DNA of 64,000 nucleotides from Stutzerimonas stutzeri (GCF_024448715.1 NZ_JAMOHZ010000001.1:248001-312000); one strand, 5' to 3'. Positions 38,191 through 49,855 are shown, counted from the first letter of the stretch. Translations and numbers: made by a program. The notes: generated by a model from the letters alone, not told the origin.

Positions 38191-41100
38191 AGGGAACCTC
38201 CATCGGAAATCTGTTGTGCCAGCGTCGCCAGTCCCTGGAGCGGGACGGACAGCCAGGCCGGGCGGTTCTCTGCCTCATAGGCCACCTCATACGCCGTTTT
38301 TTCCAGGCTGAACAAGGCCAGCGCAGCATCGGCCCCAGCGGCATCCGCCCACGCGTGCGACATCTCAGCGGTGGCTTCGCGATAGGCCTCGAGAAACACG
38401 CCGCGTGCACTCTGCTGGTAGGTTTCGGATATGTTTTGCCGGGCCTGATCCGCCGTTTCGGAGCTGTCGCTGATTTGCGCGTTGCGCCTGGTCATCGCGG
38501 CTGCATATTCAAAGGACCGCAGCACTCCGGCGACATCCTTGAACGGACTCAGCTTGCTCCGACGCTCCTCCAACGAGCGCGCCGGCTCGCCTTCGAAGTC
38601 GATGAAGTAGGCATCGCCCTGAGCCACCAGTACCTGACCGAGGTGCAGGTCGCCATGTACGCGCGTACGCAGACCGCCAAGTGTCTTGTCGGCAAGCCGC
38701 TTTACCTCGGCTGTCAGCTGCTTGCGTTGACCGAGCAATTGGTCAACCTGGGCGGCAGCTTTGCGGTCCAGATTGCCTCGGTGGGTCTGTAGCAAATCCA
38801 GGGCTCGCTCCACTTGAGCGGATACGGCTTTGGTCCACTCCTTGGCATCGGCCTGTTTGGTCGGTTCGCTGGCGAACGCCGGATTGTCGGTCTTCGCAGC
38901 GAGGGTCATGTGCATTTCACCCAAACGCTGGCCAAGCAGGCGATTGAAGGCATCCAGCTCTTCAAGCGCGCTGAACTGATTTTCGTGCAGCGAGACACCG
39001 CCAGCGATCTGGTCGCGTACGGCGCGATCGAGCGTATTGAGCGTCCATTCCCAGGCGTCGCCCTGGTTGTCCAGATAACGCTGCACGACCATCAGCGCAT
39101 AAGGCTCGCCCCGCTTGTCGAAGCGGCTGACCTGACCGAGCATCGCCGAAATATGGGTGAAACCCTGCTCGGTGAGAAAGCCGCCCATCTCCAACTCCGG
39201 GTGCATGCCTGCCGAGACGCGGCGCAACACCTTGATCATCATGCTGCCGCCAACGATTGCCGAGCTGTTGGACTGCTCCGCCGTGAGGTAGCGAACTTCG
39301 GCATCGGCCGGTAGCTCGATATCGGCCAACTGCGCCATCGGCTGGAAGCGAATCTCGCCGTCACCGCAGGGCAGCACCTGCTCTTCACGCAGCCCTTGAA
39401 TCACGCCTAGCACGAATTGGTTGAGCGCGAAGGCGTCGGTCAACAGACCTACCTGCGGCCCCCGGCGCACCCGCGCCATAGCCAGTTGTTGCGGCAAGGC
39501 GATATCGAAATCACCCTCATCGAGGAAGCCCAGCGGCAACTGATACAGATCGGTGCGGCCGGCGGACTCGACAGCAATCTCGCTCAGCAAAACCGGCCGC
39601 TGCGGATCGCCGAACGGCACGCTGTAGCAGATTTTGATCGAGTCGATGGAGGCATCCTTGCTGGCAAACCAGCGCCGCTTCGGCAGATAGGCCGGCAGCG
39701 ACTCCGTTTCCAGGATGCGTTTGTTCGTCGCATTAAGCGTATCCAGACGCTTGAGCACGAGGGTCTGAAAGTCGGGCATGGTTTCCACCGGTTCCTGGTG
39801 CCAGCTGGGCATCTGGTGACTGGTTGCCAATTGGAACCAGTAGAAGCCGTAAGGTGGCAATGTCAGCAGATACGGCAACTGGCCGATCGGCGGGAAGGCA
39901 CTGCCGCCGACCATTTCCACCGGCACCATGCCGGCGTAATGCGACAGTTCCAGTTCTGCGGCCTGAGCCGAGCGCGATACGTTGGCCACGCAGAAGATGA
40001 CCTCGGTTTCGCCGTTGGGCCCGGTGTACTCACGCAAATACGCAAGGATCCGTCGGTTGCTCGGCGCCAGCATTTTCAACGTGCCGCGCCCGAACGCCTT
40101 GAATTGCTTGCGGATCGAAAGCAGACGCCGTGTCCAGTTCAGCAACGAGTGCGGATCGCGCTGCTGCGCCTCGACGTTGATCGCCTGGTAGCCGTACAGC
40201 GGGTCCATGATCGGCGGCAGAACCAGGCTCGGCGGGTCGGCGCGTGAGAAACCGCCGTTGCGGTCCACTGACCACTGCATTGGCGTACGCACGCCGTCGC
40301 GGTCACCGAGAAAGATGTTGTCTCCCATGCCGATTTCGTCGCCGTAGTAGATCACCGGCGTACCGGGCATTGACAGCAACAGGCTGTTGAGCAACTCGAT
40401 GCGGCGACGGTCACGCTCGAGCAGCGGCGCCAGGCGCCGACGAATGCCGAGGTTGATCCGCGCGCGCTTATCGGAGGCGTAATAGTTCCAGAGGTAGTCG
40501 CGCTCCTTGTCGGTCACCATTTCCAGCGTTAGCTCGTCATGGTTTCGCAGAAAAATCGCCCACTGGCAGTTCTCCGGAATGTCCGGGGTTTGTCGCAGGA
40601 TGTCGGTGATCGGAAAGCGGTCTTCCTGGGCGAGCGCCATGTACATACGCGGCATCAGCGGGAAGTGAAAGGCCATATGACACTCGTCACCGGGGCCGCC
40701 TTCCTCGCCGCCGAAATAAAGTTGAGTGTCTTCCGGCCACTGGTTGGCCTCGGCCAGGAGCATGCGGTCGGGGTAGTTCGCATCGATCTCAGCGCGAATC
40801 TGCTTCAGCACCACGTGGGTTTCAGGCAGGTTTTCGTTGTTGGTGCCGTCGCGCTCCACAAGATAGGGAATGGCATCCAGTCGCAACCCGTCAATGCCCA
40901 GGTCGAGCCAGTACCGCATCACGCTTAGCACGGCCTTCATCACTTGCGGGTTATCGAAGTTGAGGTCCGGCTGGTGCGAATAGAAGCGGTGCCAGAAGTA
41001 CTGCTGGGCGACCGGGTCCCAAGTCCAGTTCGACACTTCGGTATCGAGGAAGATGATCCGCGTGCCGTCGTATTTCTGGTCCGTATCTGACCAGACGTAG

Positions 41101-41510
41101 AAGTCGCGCGCCGCGGAGCCTTTCTTCGCCTTGCGCGCACGCTGAAACCAAGAATGCTGGTCCGAGGTGTGGTTGATGACCAACTCGGTAATCACTCGAA
41201 GACCCCGCTTGTGCGCCTCGGCAATGAAACGCTTGGCATCGGCCATGGTGCCGTAGTCGGGATGCACACCGCGGTATTCGGCGATGTCGTATCCGTCATC
41301 GCGGCGTGGCGAGGGATAGAACGGCAGCAGCCAGACGGTGTTAACGCCCAGGTCGGCGACGTAATCGAGCTTGTCGATCAGCCCCTGGAAATCTCCAACG
41401 CCGTCGTTATTCGAGTCATAAAAGGATTTGAGATGGACCTGATAGACCACCGCATCCTTATACCAAAGGGGGTCTTTGATAAAGGCGGCTGGTTTGCGCG
41501 CTTTAGCCAT
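38187..41510 (-). CDS. treS: Trehalose synthase fused to maltokinase
   Basis: A 1107-residue fusion. Residues about 1-550 are the GH13 TreS domain, which interconverts trehalose and maltose ([28 protein letters not shown] nucleophile Asp, [11 protein letters not shown]lu, [10 protein letters not shown]). Residues about 585-1107 are a maltokinase (Mak/Pep2) that makes maltose-1-phosphate from ATP; its kinase-like motifs are [11 protein letters not shown] and [16 protein letters not shown]. Joining the enzymes feeds maltose directly to GlgE's substrate. The ATG at 41510 has AAGGA about 8 bases upstream; a longer frame of 12 codons lacks support. A 152-base AT-rich gap separates it from glgE upstream. 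Confidence 0.96.
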
Positions 41511-41662
41511 ATTCTCGTTCCTTTTGTGGCATTCCAGACCCGACACGCAAGGTGTCTGACGGAGGCTGACAAAGTGGATTCAGCAAATTAGTTAGCTAGA
41601 CTATCTATTAACTACTTCGCATAACTTATTGATATTTATAGCTACGCGAGATTTTCTAGAAT
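41511..41662 (-). promoter_or_regulatory. AT-rich control region between glgE and treS
   Basis: A 152-base gap upstream of treS on the minus strand. Positions 41581-41640 are only about 27 percent G+C by hand count, in a genome region near 60 percent. It holds an inverted repeat TAGTTA (41589-41594) and TAACTA (41609-41614) spaced by 14 bases. A separate treS-glgB promoter, possibly alternative-sigma or H-NS-type controlled, is inferred. Confidence 0.45.
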
Positions 41663-43675
41663 CTACTTTAAGTTCGGATCAACGGCGTCGGCGGTGAGCC
41701 GCCAGATGCCGAACGGCAGGTGCCATGGCTCGATTCGCATCCACTGCGTCTTGCCGTACCAGGTCCAGCGATGCCCGTTCATGAGGTCTTCGCCGCGCGT
41801 CTCGGCATGGTCAGGCAAGCCCAGCTCCCACAACGGCAATTCGAAATGCGCTTCCTGGGCGTTGTGCGGGTCAAGGCTGATCGCAACCAGAATGAAATTC
41901 GAACGATCCGGCGTGCGCTTGCCGAAGAAGAGAATATTGTCGTTGTAGGCTGTGTAAGCCTTGAAACCGAGATGAGTTTGCAACGCCGGGTTCTTCCGGC
42001 GGATGCGATTGAGTTGCGCAATCTCGGCGATGATGTTGCCCGGCGCGTGGTAGTCGCGTGGGCGAATCTCGTACTTCTCCGAATCCAGGTATTCCTCCTT
42101 ACCGGGAATCGCCGCGGACTCGCACAGCTCGAAGCCGGAATACATGCCCCAGAGCCCTGAGCCCATGGTCGCCAGCGCGGCGCGGATCAGGAATCCTGGG
42201 CGGCCGGAGTCATGCAGAAAGAACGGGTTTATATCGGGCGTGTTGACGAAGAAGTTCGGGCGGTAGCAATCGCGCAACGGAGGCTCGTTGAGTTCGGTGA
42301 AATATTCACTCAGCTCCGCCTTGTTGTTGCGCCAAGTGAAGTAGGTGTAGCTCTGGTTGAAACCGACCTTGCCCAGGCGCGCCATCATGGCCGGCCGGGT
42401 GAACGCTTCAGAGAGGAACATCACGTCCGGATCGCGCTCACGAATATCGGCGATCATCCACTCCCAGAACGGCAACGGCTTGGTATGGGGGTTGTCGACG
42501 CGGAAGATCTTCACGCCCTGCTCGACCCAATGCCAGACCACATCGCGCAGAGCGATCCACAGGTCCGGCATGGCTTCTTCGGCGTAGAAGTCGACGTTGA
42601 CGATGTCCTGATATTTCTTCGGCGGGTTCTCCGCATAGCGAATGGTCCCGTCCGGCCGCCACGAGAACCAGCCTGGATGCTCCTTCAGCCAGGGATGGTC
42701 TTGGGAGCATTGGATGGCGAAGTCGAGGGCGATTTCCAAACCATGCTCGCGGGCAGCGGCAACCAGATCACGGAAATCCTGCACCGAACCGAGTTGCGGG
42801 TGCACAGCATCGTGGCCGCCGTCTTCGCTACCGATGGCATAGGGACTGCCCGGATCGTTCGGGCCGGCGTTCAGCGTATTGTTTCGGCCTTTACGGTGCT
42901 GACGGCCGATGGGATGAATCGGCGTGAAATAGAGCACATCGAAGCCCATGTCGCGGATCGACGGCAGACGTTTGTGCACATCGCGGAAGGTGCCGTGACG
43001 ATTCGGATCGTCGGTTTCGGAGCGTGGAAACAGCTCGTACCAACTGGCGAATTGCGCCAGGGGCCGCTCGACCTCGAGGGGGAACACTTCGCTCTGGCTG
43101 CAATGCTCACGCGGGTCGGCATCGGCCATGGCGGCAGCGGTTTCACTGGCAAGCATCACCGAGACGCGCTCATCGTCAAGGTGCGCCATGCTCAAGCGAT
43201 GCAGCAAATCGTCGAGAATCGCCTTGGTTTCTCCGTGTGCACGCTGACTGGCCCGCTCCAGCAGCAGGCGCCCCTCCTCCAGTTCGAGCTGAACCGGTAC
43301 CCCGGCGGCATGCTTCTTCGACAGTTCGTAACGGTAGGTCTCGTAGATGTCCCACCAGGCTTCGATCATGAATTCGTGGGACGCCACTTGCGTCGGCGTG
43401 AACTGACCTTCCCAGCTGTCGTTGCCGAGCAGCTTGAGGCGTGCTCGGCGCCAGGCGCTTTCGTCCTTGGTACGCCAGCAGATCGCGGCGGCCAATTGGT
43501 CATGGCCGTCGGCGAAGATCTTGCTGGTGACATTAACCGGATGGCCGATGATGGCCTTGGCAGCGAATCGGCCACCGTCGAGAACCGGCTCAGTCGCCTC
43601 GATGGCAATACGCGGCATCTGCAGTGCTTGTTCAAGTCGGGGGTGAATCGTTACATGGGGCTGTGCATCGTTCAT
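41663..43675 (-). CDS. glgE: Alpha-1,4-glucan:maltose-1-phosphate maltosyltransferase
   Basis: A 670-residue GH13 enzyme that extends alpha-1,4-glucan with maltosyl units from maltose-1-phosphate. The N-terminal domains (IEATEPVLDGGRFAAKAI) and the barrel are family-typical, with PIHPIGRQHRKGRNNTL, GVKIFRVDNPHTKP (nucleophile Asp), VMFLSEAFTRP (acid Glu) and NTPDINPFFL. The ATG at 43675 has AGGAG 8 bases upstream; the frame runs 13 codons further without support. Its donor is the product of the next gene, and GlgB branches its product. Confidence 0.97.
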   Translation of the reverse strand: MNDAQPHVTIHPRLEQALQMPRIAIEATEPVLDGGRFAAKAIIGHPVNVTSKIFADGHDQLAAAICWRTKDESAWRRARLKLLGNDSWEGQFTPTQVASHEFMIEAWWDIYETYRYELSKKHAAGVPVQLELEEGRLLLERASQRAHGETKAILDDLLHRLSMAHLDDERVSVMLASETAAAMADADPREHCSQSEVFPLEVERPLAQFASWYELFPRSETDDPNRHGTFRDVHKRLPSIRDMGFDVLYFTPIHPIGRQHRKGRNNTLNAGPNDPGSPYAIGSEDGGHDAVHPQLGSVQDFRDLVAAAREHGLEIALDFAIQCSQDHPWLKEHPGWFSWRPDGTIRYAENPPKKYQDIVNVDFYAEEAMPDLWIALRDVVWHWVEQGVKIFRVDNPHTKPLPFWEWMIADIRERDPDVMFLSEAFTRPAMMARLGKVGFNQSYTYFTWRNNKAELSEYFTELNEPPLRDCYRPNFFVNTPDINPFFLHDSGRPGFLIRAALATMGSGLWGMYSGFELCESAAIPGKEEYLDSEKYEIRPRDYHAPGNIIAEIAQLNRIRRKNPALQTHLGFKAYTAYNDNILFFGKRTPDRSNFILVAISLDPHNAQEAHFELPLWELGLPDHAETRGEDLMNGHRWTWYGKTQWMRIEPWHLPFGIWRLTADAVDPNLK

Positions 43676-44058
43676 CGAACGGGCTCCTGAGACCAAGGCG
43701 TTGCGGTACAGCAAATCCCTCCACTTACGATCTGGAATCGAGCGGGTTGGATTTACCGGAGGAAAAACCCGCCATACGGGCTTTCACGGGCTCTGTTCTT
43801 CCGAGCCAAGGGAGGCCTCAAAAGTTCAGCGTAAAAGCCCGCTGCACGTCGCCGCACCGCCCTATGGCACGCCTGTTGATCGCCAGTGCATAGCGCTGCC
43901 GAAGCTGATGGCAAAAGACGAACGCCGATGACTTCCCATAAGCGATCGCAGTGACTGCTTTGTATGAGCCCGCTTGCTGGCGAATCGGGGCGCCGCTGCT
44001 GTATTGACAACCGCATTCGCGAGCAAGCTCTCGCCTACGAAACGCTCTGACGTGCTGA
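43676..44058. other. Intergenic: glgE upstream region with REP pair
   Basis: A 383-base gap between the fdhE stop and the glgE start. Its left part (43962-44042) holds a REP pair; the remaining 286 bases next to glgE must contain the glgE promoter. I found no gene or clear operator in it. Both flanking genes read leftward, so this gap is upstream of glgE and downstream of nothing: fdhE begins at 45003 and ends here. Confidence 0.45.
43962..44042. repeat. REP pair (REPIN-like)
   Basis: GTATGAGCCCGCTTGCTGGC from 43962 and its inverted partner TTCGCGAGCAAGCTCTCGCC, starting at 44016, enclose about 35 bases. Relative to the pair at 27015-27092 the arms have several substitutions, so this copy looks older. 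Confidence 0.65.
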
Positions 44059-45003
44059 TCAGTCGCCAGCGATTAACAAGGGGTTATAGCCACTACGCCC
44101 GTATAGCCCCTGCTCGGCCAACAGCAAATCCAGCGCCAGGCTGGCGAGGTCGTCGGCAACCGGGTCGGCGCGACCGTGAAGTTCACGTTGCATCACCTTC
44201 AGGTAGCTGTGGCATTCATCGCAGGCTTCCGCCTGGACCGGTAGGAAAGGCTTGCCCTGCTCGTCATTCAGCGCCAGGTAGATCAGCTTGCCGCTGCTGT
44301 CGCACGCGCTGCACTTGATGCGTTCGAGGTGCCATTCCGTCGCGCATAGCGAACAGTGCAAATAGCGCACGCCACTGCGATGGCGCTCGTTGTGCACGAC
44401 GCTGGCCACCGGCGCAGCGCCGCAGCTCGGACAAAGCGCCTGCGCATCACCGGTAGGCCGCGCTGGCGCTTTAGGCAGGTCTATAGCCAGACGCATCCAG
44501 GCGACCTGTAATGCCGCGGCTACCAGCGGCAACAAAGCGCGTGTCGCCGCGTTGCCGGGGCGCGCCTCGAATACGTCGTCGGCGAGTTCATCGAGCTGTT
44601 CAGCGGGCATCTCGCGTAGCGCTGTGAGTAACGGTCGCTGACGTTCGCCCACGTGCAGCTCCACGGCGTCGAGGATGGCAAACAAATCATCCTGCCATTG
44701 CACATCACGTTGCAACGCGCGGAAACCCAACGGCGGCATTTCATGTTTCAAGGCCTGATCGAACGCATCCGCCGCCGGTCGCCAGACAGGCTCACGCTCG
44801 ATCAGTACCTGGTGCTGCGCCTGCACCAGGCGCGCCATGAAGGCGAGAAACTCGTCCAACGAGGGAACTTGCACAACGAGCTCTCTCAGCCGAGTCGCGC
44901 GTTTACTGAAGACTTTGGCGTCCGGCAACACCACGTGTGGCGCTTCCATGATTCCGGAAGGTGCGCTTCCATACGAATGGTTCACTGCTGCTCCTTTGTT
45001 CAT
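44059..45003 (-). CDS. fdhE: Formate dehydrogenase accessory protein
   Basis: A 314-residue FdhE homologue needed for assembly or maturation of respiratory formate dehydrogenase. Four CxxC pairs form the rubredoxin-like metal sites: CPSC, CSLC, CSAC and CDEC, between about residues 180 and 265. The start overlaps the stop of the cytochrome b subunit gene (ATGA). A longer frame of 76 codons upstream is the antisense-like continuation through that gene and was not used. Confidence 0.93.
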   Translation of the reverse strand: MNKGAAVNHSYGSAPSGIMEAPHVVLPDAKVFSKRATRLRELVVQVPSLDEFLAFMARLVQAQHQVLIEREPVWRPAADAFDQALKHEMPPLGFRALQRDVQWQDDLFAILDAVELHVGERQRPLLTALREMPAEQLDELADDVFEARPGNAATRALLPLVAAALQVAWMRLAIDLPKAPARPTGDAQALCPSCGAAPVASVVHNERHRSGVRYLHCSLCATEWHLERIKCSACDSSGKLIYLALNDEQGKPFLPVQAEACDECHSYLKVMQRELHGRADPVADDLASLALDLLLAEQGLYGRSGYNPLLIAGD

Positions 45004-45686
45004 TGGCGATCCTGTACTTCGCTGTTCGGAGCGGAGCTTTCTGCATCGGTTTTCTTGTTGCGCATGACGTCCTCGTACCAAAGCCCGTGATGGTGCCGCG
45101 CCCAGGCATGGCTCACGCGGCCTTGCGTCATGGCGCGAACCGAGCCTTTGACCCAGATCGCCGAGTAGATGTGAATGACCAGCGTGATGATCGCGATGAA
45201 TGCCGTAATCGCATGAATCATCACGGCCCAACGCAGGGCCCAGACCGGCATGTCATCAGCGATCCAGGGGCGCCAGAGCACGATTCCAGTAATCAGCAGT
45301 ACCGGCACGGTGGCGAGGAATATCCAATACACCAGCTTCTGCCCGGCGTTGTTCTTACCCACCGGAGGCAACCGCTCGTCGCGGTTACTGAGCACGTCGC
45401 CGATTTGCCTGGCCCATTGAACATCGTGTTTTCGGATCAGGTTGTCGCCGAAGAAGCGCACCGCCTGGATGACGAAGAACAACGACATGAACACGCCGAT
45501 ATATGGATGCACAATGCGTGTCGGCTCCGGGCCGCCGAACAGCGAGGTCAGCCCGAAGAACGCCGGATAGAACAATGCGAGGCCACTCAGCGTCAGCATC
45601 ACAAACATGATCGCGATGAGCCAGTGATTGACCCGTGTCCACCAACCGTAGCGCAGGATGCCGTATTTGACGTTGGAATGACTCAT
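45000..45686 (-). CDS. fdnI: Formate dehydrogenase, cytochrome b556 subunit
   Basis: A 228-residue membrane subunit with four hydrophobic segments ([77 protein letters not shown]) and histidines in HW, HPYIG, IHA and IHI positions suited to bind two b hemes. It carries electrons from the catalytic subunits to quinone. The ATG overlaps the stop of the iron-sulfur subunit. The fdo and fdn isoforms cannot be told apart from sequence alone, so the symbol is by family. Confidence 0.92.
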   Translation of the reverse strand: MSHSNVKYGILRYGWWTRVNHWLIAIMFVMLTLSGLALFYPAFFGLTSLFGGPEPTRIVHPYIGVFMSLFFVIQAVRFFGDNLIRKHDVQWARQIGDVLSNRDERLPPVGKNNAGQKLVYWIFLATVPVLLITGIVLWRPWIADDMPVWALRWAVMIHAITAFIAIITLVIHIYSAIWVKGSVRAMTQGRVSHAWARHHHGLWYEDVMRNKKTDAESSAPNSEVQDRQ

Positions 45687-46618
45687 AACCGGTCCTCCCC
45701 GCGACGGTCGAGTTCCCGATCGGCTGCCGCCAGCTCTGGATCGGGATCGTCCTCGGGTTCCTCCTTCGGCCCTTTCATCACATAGTGGAAGAACCCGGCC
45801 AACACCGACACGCCCAGCGCCACGGACATGATCGGTTTGGTTACGCCCTTCCACAGTTCCACGGTCGGGCTGATATGCGGATCACGCGGCAAGCCACTGT
45901 AGATTTCCGGCTTATCCGCATGTTGCAGCACATACACCACGTGCGTGCCACCCACGCCTGAGGGGTCGTAGATGCCAGCGTTGTCGTAGCCGCGCCCCTT
46001 GAGATGCTCGACCCGATGGGCGCCGTAGTCGAGCATGTCTTCTTTGGTGCCGAACATGATCGCCGAGGTCGGGCAGCTCTTCACGCACGCCGGCTCAAGG
46101 CCATGGAACACCCGGTCAGAACACAGCGTGCATTTGTAGGCTTTGTTGTCCTTTTTCGAAATCCGCGGGATATCGAAGGGACACCCAGCGACGCAATATC
46201 CGCAGCCGATGCAATGCTCCGAGTTGAAATCGACGATGCCGTTGGCGTACTGGACGATGGCACCGGGCGACGGGCACGCCTTGAGGCAGCCCGGCTCGGC
46301 GCAGTGCATGCAATTGTCCTTGCGAATCAGCCACTCCAGCCCGCCTTGCTCATTTTCGTACTCCGAGAACCGCATGACTTCGAACGACTCTGGCGAAAGA
46401 TCCTGCGGGTTGTTGTAGGTCCCGTCGCATTCACCCACATCGTCGCGCAAGTCATTCCATTCCGAGCACGCGACCTGGCACGCCTTGCACCCGATACAGA
46501 CAGAGACGTCGATCAGCTTGGTGACCTTTTCCACGCCGCCGTGACGCACTTGCGGCGACGGCGTCGTGGTTGCCGAGCGGGCGATGATATTTTGCAGGTT
46601 GATCTGGTCACCACGCAT
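45683..46618 (-). CDS. fdnH: Formate dehydrogenase, iron-sulfur subunit
   Basis: A 311-residue subunit with four ferredoxin-like cysteine groups for 4Fe-4S clusters: [35 protein letters not shown] and [21 protein letters not shown] single C-terminal hydrophobic helix ([19 protein letters not shown]) anchors it. It starts one base into the stop of the catalytic subunit (TGATG) and its stop overlaps the next start. It wires the selenocysteine site of FdnG to the heme subunit. Confidence 0.95.
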   Translation of the reverse strand: MRGDQINLQNIIARSATTTPSPQVRHGGVEKVTKLIDVSVCIGCKACQVACSEWNDLRDDVGECDGTYNNPQDLSPESFEVMRFSEYENEQGGLEWLIRKDNCMHCAEPGCLKACPSPGAIVQYANGIVDFNSEHCIGCGYCVAGCPFDIPRISKKDNKAYKCTLCSDRVFHGLEPACVKSCPTSAIMFGTKEDMLDYGAHRVEHLKGRGYDNAGIYDPSGVGGTHVVYVLQHADKPEIYSGLPRDPHISPTVELWKGVTKPIMSVALGVSVLAGFFHYVMKGPKEEPEDDPDPELAAADRELDRRGEDRL

Positions 46619-49600
46619 CAGACGGCTCCTCCAATCTTCTCTACGTTCACCAGAAACGACTTGAACTCCGGTGTCTGCGTATTCCCATCACCCACAAACG
46701 GCGTGAGGGTGTTGGTCAGGTGTGCCTTCTTGGCCACACCTTTGAAGCCCCAATGAATGGGAATGCCAATTTGATGCACGGTACGACCATCGATCTGTAG
46801 CGGAATCATCCGCTTGGTCACCACCGCAACAGCAGTGATGAAACCGCGCTTGGACGTTACTCGGACGCGCTCCCCAGCCGCAATACCCAACTCCCCGGCG
46901 AGCACTTCGCTCATTTCGATGAACTTCTCCGGCTGGGCAATCGCATTGAGCCGCGCATGCGTCGTCCAGTAGTGGAAATGCTCGGTCAAGCGATAGGTCG
47001 TCGCCGCATACGGGAAGTCCTGGTTGTTACCGAACGAATCCCGATCCTGCTCGAACACACGAACAATCGGGTTGTTCAGCGCCAACGGGTTGTTCGGGCT
47101 CATCGGGTTGCGATCGATGGGGGTTTCCATCGGCTCGTAGTGCTCCGGGAATGGCCCTTCGTTCATCCACTCGGAGGCGAAGAAATGCCCGCTCCCTGTC
47201 TGGGTAATGATGAATGGCTTAACGCCTTGGGACGGTGGTGATGTCACCGGAAAATCCGGTACGTCCGCGCCTGTCCAACGTTCGCCATTCCACCAGATGA
47301 ACGCCTTGTTGGGTGCCCATGGCGTGCCGTCTGGCCGCGCTGACGCACGGTTATAGAGCAAGCGCCGGTTCATCGGCCACGCCCAGGCCCACCCCAGCGT
47401 ATTGCCGGTGTTGTAGGGGTCGGAGTTGTCGCGCCGGGCCATCATGTTGCCTTCTTCGGTCCAGGCGCCGGAATAGATCCAGCAACCGCAAGCGGTCGAG
47501 CCGTCAGCACGAAGCTCGCTGAAGTCCTTCAGCAATTCACCTTTGCGACGGATCACATTACCCGCTTCGTCGGTCAGGTCAGCCAACGCCCTGCCGTTGT
47601 ATTCCTTCGCCAGCTCCTCGCCTCTTGGGAATTTCGGATCTTTGTAATTCCAAGTGAGATTCAGAATCGGGTCCGGAAACGCGCCGCCCTCCTCCTGATA
47701 CAGATGTTTTATCCGCAACATGACTTCGCCGAGAATTTCGGTGTCGGTCATCGACTCGCCAGGGCCAGGTGCGGCTTTCTCATGCCATTGCAACCAGCGC
47801 GAGCTGTTGGTGATGGAACCGTCGTCTTCGGCGAAGCAGGTGGTGGGTAGTCGAAACACTTCGGTGCCGATCTTCGATGGGTCGACGTCGTGGTATTCAC
47901 CGAAGTTTTTCCAGAACTCGCCAGTCTCTACGGTGAGCGGGTCCATGATCACGAAGTACTTGAGCTTCGACAGGCCATCCATGACCTTGGCCTTGTTCGG
48001 AAATGCCGCAAGAATGTTGAAGCCTTGGCAGAACGCTCCGGTCATTTTGCCCATGGTCATATCGTTGATGGCATAGAGCACGTCGTAAATCGGCTCGGAG
48101 AGCTTTGGCAACCAGTCATAGCACCAGTCGTTCTCGACTGTCGCAACGTCGCCGTACCAGTCCTTCATCAGGCTGACGAAGAAGCGTTCGTAGAATTTCC
48201 AGTAGGAAACCTCGCCTTCGAGAAGCGGCGGCTTGATGCGCGTCTTCATGTAATCGGCGTAGGTCTGCAAATTCACCGATGGCAGGTTCATGTAACCGGG
48301 CAGTAGGTTGGAAAGCAGGCCGATATCCGTCAGGCCCTGGATATTGGAATGTCCGCGCAACGCGTTCACGCCGCCGCCGGGCATGCCCATATTGCCAAGC
48401 AGCAGTTGCACCATCGCACCGCAACGGATGATCTGCGAACCAATGGTGTGCTGGGTCCACCCGAGCGCGTAGAGGATCGTCATGGTCTTGTCGGGCGCGG
48501 ATGTCTGCGCCATCAAATCCCACAATTCCTGCACCTTGTCCCTGGGCATGCCGCAGACGTTTTCCACTTGGTCGATGGTGTAACGGCTGTAATGCTGACG
48601 CATCAGCTGGAACACGCAGCGCGGATGTTCGAGGCTCGGATCGGAGCGAGCAAAACCGCGCTCGTCCAGCTCGAAATTCCAGGTTTCACGGTCGTAGGCC
48701 TTGTCCTCCGAGTTGTACCCGGTAAACAACCCCTCCTCGAAGCCGAAGCCTTCTTTAACGATCAGGCTGGCATCGGTGTATGCGCGGACGTACTCATGAG
48801 CGTAACGGTCGGACTCAATCAGGTAACTGATGAAACCACCCAGAAACACAATGTCCGTGCCGGTACGAAGCCAGGCGTGATAATCGGCTACCGCCGTGGT
48901 GCGGTTGAAGCGCGGGTCAATGGAAATCAGGATGGCATTGCTGCGCTCCTTGGCATGCATGACCCAGCGGAAGCCTACGGGATGCGCTTCGGCTGAATTG
49001 CCGCCCATGGACAGAATGACGTTAGCGTTGGCAATGTCGACCCAGTGGTTCGTCATAGCACCGCGACCAAATGTAGGGGCAAGACCTGCCACCGTTGGTC
49101 CGTGTCAGACGCGCGCTTGGTTGTCGATCTTGAGAATGCCGAGTGCGCGGGTAATCTTCTGCGTGAGGTAGGCGGTTTCGTTGGTACAGGCCGAAGCCGC
49201 CACCATCGAGGTCGTCATCCAACGGTTGACCAGCCGCCCTTGCTCGTCATGGGTCTCGAAATTCTTGTCGCGGTCGTCTTTCATATGCCGCGCGATGCGC
49301 GTGAACGCTTCATCCCAACTGATGCGTTTCCACTCGTTGGTGAATGGCTCGCGCACTTCCGGGTATTTGACTCGAGACTCGCTGTTTATGAAGTCGAGCA
49401 CGCCCGCTCCACGTGGGCACAGCGAACCGCGGCTGACCGGATGATCAGGGTCGCCTTCGACGTGGTAGATATCGTCGATAACGTTGGCGGCACCATCACC
49501 GCGGGAGTAGAGCAACATGCCGCAGCCTACCGAGCAGTAGGTGCAGATGTTGCGAGAGATTTTCGCACCGGTCAGTTTGAAGTGACGAATCGACGCGACG

Positions 49601-49698
49601 GCTTCATCAGGTGCAAACCCCATCATGGCCATGCTCGATGCGCCTACACCTGCCGCACCGAACTTGAGGAACTGTCGCCGGGATACTCGCACGGTCAT
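46618..49698 (-). CDS. fdnG: Formate dehydrogenase, catalytic selenoprotein subunit
   Basis: A 1026-residue molybdenum enzyme that oxidises formate in the periplasm. The Tat signal [15 protein letters not shown] is at the N-terminus, and the 4Fe-4S ligands are C52, C55, C59 and C93. An in-frame TGA at 49105-49107 (residue 198) falls in [19 protein letters not shown], the position of selenocysteine in E. coli FdnG/FdoG; the reading frame is otherwise continuous from 49698 to 46618, so it is one gene and not two fragments. A bacterial SECIS-like hairpin follows. AGGAG lies 6 bases before the ATG. It needs selA, selB, selC and selD elsewhere in the genome. Confidence 0.95.
49078..49104 (-). promoter_or_regulatory. 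bSECIS-like hairpin for selenocysteine insertion
   Basis: Downstream of the UGA on the minus strand, GGCA (49090-49087) and TGCC (49081-49078) form a stem capped by the loop GGTCT (49086-49082). The loop starts 18 bases after the UGA, the same spacing and loop as remembered for E. coli fdhF. It is what SelB recognises to recode the UGA. Confidence 0.8.
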
Positions 49699-49855
49699 CG
49701 GTATCTCCTGTTACTTGTTATGTCTGCCCATCTGAGAAATCGACTTCAGCCGCTCTAGGATGGTTCCTGCAGCGGGACGGACGGGCCGGCGTGGTGTTCG
49801 CTACACTAGTGGAAGGCTAGCTGGAGATCCGGGTTTAGAAAGGCCACCTGTCGCG

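Noticed and set aside
42212..43690. 492-codon plus-strand frame opposite glgE
   Set aside because: Shadow of glgE; no start site support and composition unlike a protein.
46618..49698. Split formate dehydrogenase as pseudogene or two genes
   Set aside because: The only interruption is a TGA at the known selenocysteine position with a SECIS-like hairpin, so it is one functional gene.
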